Shown here: positions 43,272-46,941 of the stretch, piece by piece | Layout: each line of letters opens with the position of its first letter | Numbering within the stretch: position 1 is the stretch's first letter | Source: Verrucomicrobiota bacterium | GTDB taxonomy: Bacteria > Verrucomicrobiota > Verrucomicrobiia > Verrucomicrobiales > Akkermansiaceae | DNA length: 46,941 bases | Reading direction: 5' to 3' | NCBI GenBank assembly: GCA_026397725.1 | Contig: JAPLUI010000574.1 | Coordinates: 1-46,941, forward strand | Made by a program: the position numbers and the translations under genes | Notes under the pieces: model-generated | The model's database searches: none | What the model saw: the letters and a program-made list of their open reading frames with translations, nothing else | What the model was told of the DNA's origin: nothing

Positions 43272-43709
43272 ATGGCAAGCGGCGGCGGCGGAACTGAAAG
43301 CGGCGAGCCGGAGTTTCAAATTGCTCCGATGATCGACGTGTTGCTGGTGTTGCTGATATTCTTCATGAGCATCACGACTGCGGAAATCCTCAAGGTGGAC
43401 GCCTCCATCACCCTGCCGGTGTCGCCGAATGCGAAACCGCACGATGCGAAGATGACCAAGCTCGAGGTCGCCATCAACGTCCGTTGGGACGTCCAAACCA
43501 ACAAGGCGGCCATTCTCGTGGAAGACAAGGAGTATCCGAACCCCGCCGATCTCCTCCCCTATCTCAAGGCCCGCAAGGAAGCCAACCCCAAACTCCGTGC
43601 CGTCATCCGCGGCGACAAGCTGCTGCCTGCCATCGAAATCCAGCGCGTCATGAACCTCGTCGGCGAGGGCGGCATCGCCGACATTGCCTTCTCTGCATCC
43701 AACAAATAA
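43272..43709 (+). CDS. ExbD/TolR family protein (first copy)
   Basis: A 145-aa protein with a glycine-rich N-terminus and one membrane helix from about 20-38 (IAPMIDVLLVLLIFFMSITT). Asp22 in this helix is the protonatable residue of the family. The periplasmic part from residue 40 ends with DKLLPAIEIQRVMNLVGEGG, a typical ExbD segment. It lies 36 bp after exbB and 6 bp before a second exbD gene; two different ExbD proteins would make a heteromeric ring partner. Confidence 0.92.
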   Translation: MASGGGGTESGEPEFQIAPMIDVLLVLLIFFMSITTAEILKVDASITLPVSPNAKPHDAKMTKLEVAINVRWDVQTNKAAILVEDKEYPNPADLLPYLKARKEANPKLRAVIRGDKLLPAIEIQRVMNLVGEGGIADIAFSASNK

Positions 43710-43715
43710 GCCGCC

Positions 43716-44201
43716 ATGAGAAGCCGTCACCAACGCAAGGTATCGCCCGAGATCAACCTCGGTTTCCAGATCGCACCCATGGTTGATGTGGTGTTTGTCG
43801 TCATGCTCTTTTTCATGGTGCTGGCCGGTTCGGTCAAGGTTGAGAACGCCCACAACACCAAACTGCCGGGCACCGTCACCACCACCACCGACACCCCGAT
43901 GCCGGACGAAATCGCCATCCGCATCGAGGATGATGGCCAGGTCTATCTCAATGAGGATCCGCTCGACACCCCGGACAACAAGTCATTGCCGGACCTGGCC
44001 AGCAATCTCTATCAACTCCGCAAGAGCAGCGATGCCTCAAAATCCGAAGTGCTGGTAACCATCTACGCTGCCGAACTCGCCAAGTACGAACGCATCATCG
44101 ACACCCTCGACGCCCTCAGCCGTGCCAACGACGACCCCACCGGGACCTTCTGCGCCACGAAAATCACCAATGTGAGCTTCCAAGCCGGTGCGCCTGAATA
44201 G
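43716..44201 (+). CDS. ExbD/TolR family protein (second copy)
   Basis: A 161-aa paralogue with a basic start (MRSRHQRKVSPEINLGFQ) and membrane helix at about 20-38, IAPMVDVVFVVMLFFMVLAG, with Asp24 as the proton-carrying residue. The periplasmic domain has a beta part (DEIAIRIEDDGQVYLNEDP) and KYERIIDTLDALSRA. It is more divergent than the first copy at the C-terminus. It is followed by the toroid gene after 42 bp; all are read as one operon. Confidence 0.92.
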   Translation: MRSRHQRKVSPEINLGFQIAPMVDVVFVVMLFFMVLAGSVKVENAHNTKLPGTVTTTTDTPMPDEIAIRIEDDGQVYLNEDPLDTPDNKSLPDLASNLYQLRKSSDASKSEVLVTIYAAELAKYERIIDTLDALSRANDDPTGTFCATKITNVSFQAGAPE

Positions 44202-44243
44202 GTGCCGGAAGCATCCGCACAATTCCAGCCCTCCCCTTCGGTC

Positions 44244-45827
44244 ATGGACCCATCGTTAGATTCCGCACCGTTTGCGCCGCCTGTTCCGAGGCGCAAATTG
44301 AGCTTTTGGGCCAGGCTTGGCGGTGGTTCCCTGACCTTTGCGCTCATCTTTCATCTGGTTCTGTTAGCCATCGGCGCGTTTTGGATTTTCCGGGTCACCC
44401 AAATGCCCGAGAAGAAAGTGGATTTCCTGCCAGCGGGTGGCAATGGCGGTGGCGAGCGTGGTGCGGAGTATCAGGTCAACCGCAAGAAGCAGCGGCAAAT
44501 CACGCCCGCCACCAACGTCAAGCGCGTGTTTGCGGAGGGGGCCATGGCCACCTTCTCCATCCCTGAGCAGAGCGATGATTTCGGTCAGATGTCTTCGCTC
44601 AACTCGCTGACCAGCGGTGGCATGTCCGGCGGCCTGGGTGGCTCGGGCCTGGGCAAGGGTTTTGGCAAGGGCCTCGGCAATGGCCCCGGACTGGGCACCG
44701 GCGGCGGCCTGGGCAAGCTCTTCGGTCAGCTCCCCGACGCCATGCGCAAGCGCTGCACCAAGGAAGACCGACTCCAGCGCCTCGCCGAAAACGGCGGCAC
44801 CCCCGCCTGTGAGGAGGCCGTGCTCAAGGGCTTGCGGTGGCTCAAGACCCATCAGAACCAGGACGGCTCCTGGGACGGCCCGAGCAAAGTCGCCATGACC
44901 GGCCTGGCGCTGCTGGCCTACTTCGGCCACTGCGAAACCCCGGTCTCCCCGGAATTCGGCGAGTCCTGCCTGCGGGGAATCACCTATCTCGTCAACGTCG
45001 GCGTGCAGACCGACGGCTGCCTGGCGGATGGAATCGAGCCAAACCGCGGCAATGGGAACGAGCGCACCAGTGAAGGCCGCAAACCGGTCAAGGTAACCCC
45101 CAATTGCTACGCGCACGCCATCGCCACCTACGCCCTGGGTGAAGCCACCACCTTCTGCAAGGAAATCAAACAGGAAGTCCCCTCGTTGCTGGAAGTCACC
45201 GAAAAGGCCGGCCAGTATATCATCGACAACCAACACCGGACGTCCGGCGGCTGGGATTATAACTATGACACCTACGGCCCACGTGGTGGCGACGTGTCGA
45301 TCGTCGGCTGGCAACTGCAGGCCTTGAAAGCCTGCAGCCACACCGCCATCGAATACAAGGGCATGAACTCCTGCATCATCCGGGCCCTGGCCTACCTTGC
45401 CACCTGCCGGGCGCCCAACGGCGGCTACGGTTACGCCGGCCCCGGCAGCACCGACTCCTGCACCGGCATCGGCATGCTCTGCCATCAGATGTGGGGCAAG
45501 GGAAAAAGTGCGGATGTCCGCAAGGCCGCCGACTTCGTGCTCACTCACCTCCGCTTCGATTTCAAGAGAAACAGCAACCTCTACGCTCACTACTACCTGT
45601 CCCAGGCCATGATGCAACGCGGCGGCAACGACTGGCGGAAATACAATCGCTTGTTCCGCAATGAGTTGCTCAGGAACCAGGAGAAGAATGGCTCGTGGCT
45701 GCCGCCCACCGATGCCTATACCAAAGGTTCCCCGGTCTTCAGCACCGGTCTTTGCACCTTGATGTTGGAAGTTTACTACCGCTTTCTCAGCACCGATGAG
45801 GCGGCAGATGAGCGTCCCGGCATCTGA
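44244..45827 (+). CDS. TonB-like anchored toroid (prenyltransferase/squalene-oxidase repeat) protein
   Basis: A 527-aa protein; start at 44244 (MDPSLDSAPFAPPVPRRKLS), since a GTG at 44202 adds 14 residues with no function. One membrane helix lies at 30-50 and contains His37 (FHLVLLAIGAFWIF). It is preceded by a basic cytosolic part and followed by EKKVDFLPAGG and a glycine-rich linker (GLGGSGLGKGFGKGLGNG near 145-162). Residues of about 185-520 form alpha/alpha-toroid repeats (LKGLRWLKTHQNQDGSWDGP, then AMTGLALLAYFGHCETP) as in squalene-hopene cyclase and prenyltransferase beta subunits. The DxDD catalytic motif of cyclases is not seen. Its layout and place after exbB/exbD match TonB. Confidence 0.85.
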   Translation: MDPSLDSAPFAPPVPRRKLSFWARLGGGSLTFALIFHLVLLAIGAFWIFRVTQMPEKKVDFLPAGGNGGGERGAEYQVNRKKQRQITPATNVKRVFAEGAMATFSIPEQSDDFGQMSSLNSLTSGGMSGGLGGSGLGKGFGKGLGNGPGLGTGGGLGKLFGQLPDAMRKRCTKEDRLQRLAENGGTPACEEAVLKGLRWLKTHQNQDGSWDGPSKVAMTGLALLAYFGHCETPVSPEFGESCLRGITYLVNVGVQTDGCLADGIEPNRGNGNERTSEGRKPVKVTPNCYAHAIATYALGEATTFCKEIKQEVPSLLEVTEKAGQYIIDNQHRTSGGWDYNYDTYGPRGGDVSIVGWQLQALKACSHTAIEYKGMNSCIIRALAYLATCRAPNGGYGYAGPGSTDSCTGIGMLCHQMWGKGKSADVRKAADFVLTHLRFDFKRNSNLYAHYYLSQAMMQRGGNDWRKYNRLFRNELLRNQEKNGSWLPPTDAYTKGSPVFSTGLCTLMLEVYYRFLSTDEAADERPGI

Positions 45828-45935
45828 TCCCAGTTTGAAGCAACCCTCACCCGACCACTCTCGCCGAACCTCACCCGCGTGTAATCCCGGAAAACCCCGC
45901 TTGTCACCACTCAACTCCAGCCCTATCCTCCCGTC

Positions 45936-46941
45936 ATGGACCCCGCATACGATTCAGACCAAGTTCCATTCTCCACTCCGCAACGCAAGGCGGGCTTCTG
46001 GTCCCGGCTGGGTGGCGGCCCCCTAACCATTGCGATCATCCTCCACCTCATCGTGCTCATTTTCGGCGCGTTTTGGATTTTCCAGATCATTCGCGAGCCG
46101 GAGAAAAAGGTGGACTTCATGCCACCGGGTGGCGGTGGCGGCGAGCGCGGGGCCGAGCATAAGGTCCAAAACAAGAAACGCGCGCAAATCACCCCCAACA
46201 CCAGCGTCAAGCGGGTGTTCGCGGAGGGCCAGCAATCGACATTCTCAATTCCCGAGCAAGCCGATACCTTCGGTGAAATGTCCTCGCTCAGTTCCCTCAG
46301 TGGCGGGGGCTCGACCGGCGGCCTGGGCGGCTCAGGGCTGGGCAAGGGCTTTGGCAAAGGCGTCGGCAATGGCACCGGGCTGGGCACCGGCGGCGGCATG
46401 GGCAAGCTCTTCGGCCTGATCCCCGACACCATGCGCAAGCGCTGTTCCAAGGAAGACCGCCTCCAGCGCCTCGCCGAAAACGGCGGCACCAAGGACTGTG
46501 AGGACGCGGTGCTCAAGGGCCTGCGGTGGCTCAAGACCAAACAAGCGGCGGACGGCTCATGGGACGGCCCGAGCAAGGTCGCCATGACCGGCCTGGCGCT
46601 GCTGGCCTACTTCGGCCACTGCGAAACCCCGGCCTCCACGGAATTCGGCGAATCCTCCATGCGTGCGATCGTCTATCTCGTCAACATCGGCGCGAAGAAC
46701 AACGGGCGAATCGCGGATAATTTTGCGGCGGGCAACTGGTCCTACGAGCACGCCATCGCCACCTACGCGTTGGGCGAAGCCACCACCTTCTGCAAGGAAA
46801 TCAAACAACCCGTGCCGTCCCTGGCGGAAGTCACCGAAAAGGCCGGCCAATTCATCATCGACAACCAGCATGGCAGTGGCGGCTGGTCCTATAAGTATGA
46901 GCGGGAAGGCGGCCATCCGGACCTGTCGATCACCGGTTGGC
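45936..46941 (+). CDS. Second TonB-like toroid protein, cut by window end
   Basis: The first 335 residues of a tandem paralogue, starting MDPAYDSDQVPFSTPQRKAG. It repeats the plan of the preceding gene: one helix at 30-50 with the same His37 (ILHLIVLIFGAFWIF), EKKVDFMPPGGGG, a glycine linker (GLGGSGLGKGFGKGVGNG) and toroid repeats (LKGLRWLKTKQAADGSWDGP). Compared with the first copy it lacks a stretch of about 20 residues around residue 290, where the first reads IEPNRGNGNERTSEGRKPVK. The frame stays open to the last base. The 108-bp gap before it shows no terminator, so it is probably co-transcribed. Confidence 0.85.
   Translation, partial: MDPAYDSDQVPFSTPQRKAGFWSRLGGGPLTIAIILHLIVLIFGAFWIFQIIREPEKKVDFMPPGGGGGERGAEHKVQNKKRAQITPNTSVKRVFAEGQQSTFSIPEQADTFGEMSSLSSLSGGGSTGGLGGSGLGKGFGKGVGNGTGLGTGGGMGKLFGLIPDTMRKRCSKEDRLQRLAENGGTKDCEDAVLKGLRWLKTKQAADGSWDGPSKVAMTGLALLAYFGHCETPASTEFGESSMRAIVYLVNIGAKNNGRIADNFAAGNWSYEHAIATYALGEATTFCKEIKQPVPSLAEVTEKAGQFIIDNQHGSGGWSYKYEREGGHPDLSITGW

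Noticed and set aside
44364..45914. A 516-codon minus-strand frame opposite the first toroid gene
   Set aside because: Shadow frame with repetitive Gly/Ala/Val text; the sense strand carries a conserved domain and a paralogue.
1..46941. Apparent excess of the pentamer GTTAG/CTAAC, including TTA Leu codons within CTGTTAG
   Set aside because: By eye I counted about 40 occurrences against roughly 60 expected from base composition alone, so no enrichment is shown; a proper codon-context count would be needed.

Overview
The window is about 47 kb of high-GC bacterial chromosome. A hand count of one housekeeping line at 36481-36540 gave 63% GC. The gene content points to Verrucomicrobiota or a close PVC relative: sulfatase, alpha-L-fucosidase and GH95-like genes, an archaeal/eukaryotic-type prolyl-tRNA synthetase, and a TPR/ExbB/ExbD/toroid-protein cluster. 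This placement is inferred from gene content; no rRNA is present to confirm it.

Layout. 1-900: gene debris, namely a transposase-like remnant, an inverted repeat and a truncated sulfatase. 902-5203 (-): a three-gene operon of two unrecognised proteins and a KGGVGR-type P-loop ATPase with C-terminal TPRs; it is a candidate conflict system. 5456-7213: a decayed GH95-like glycosidase. 7414-8145 (-): a nucleotidyltransferase with a small upstream partner, toxin-antitoxin-like. 8557-8961: a conserved protein of unknown function. 9045-9446: remnants of a helicase and a small membrane protein. 9468-11761: the DNA glycosylase Fpg and a DUF1186/SEC-C/pRiA4b fusion protein.

12099-23757 (-) is a type I restriction-modification locus in the order hsdR, [ABC-three-component cassette], hsdR 3'-end duplicate, dinD fragment, KilA-N gene, hsdS, RAYT transposase, hsdM. 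The ABC-3C cassette (17816-20678) lies between two copies of the hsdR 3' end. REP-like palindromes sit in four of the junctions and appear to have displaced the hsdS start and truncated dinD.

24690-28931 (-) is a lower-GC island (three sampled lines gave 40, 40 and 45%). It encodes a GAF histidine kinase, a receiver protein without a recognisable DNA-binding domain, and a metallo-beta-lactamase-fold protein. It resembles defensive two-component systems in layout and is the second main candidate for an undescribed system.

29328-38256 is mostly chromosomal backbone: prmA, tRNA-Gly(GCC), trpC, a GatB/YqeY protein, an SMP-30-like propeller, a cation diffusion facilitator, a GH29 fucosidase, proS and a LURP-one/tubby-like protein. 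38550-46941 (+) is one gene cluster: a 999-aa secreted TPR protein, a second exported protein, ExbB/TolQ, two ExbD/TolR proteins and two tandem toroid-domain proteins (the second cut by the window end). The toroid proteins have a TonB-like layout with a conserved histidine in the single membrane helix, suggesting a proton-motive-force-driven envelope machine in which they take the place of TonB.

Most calls rest on motif recognition by eye. No database search was run.
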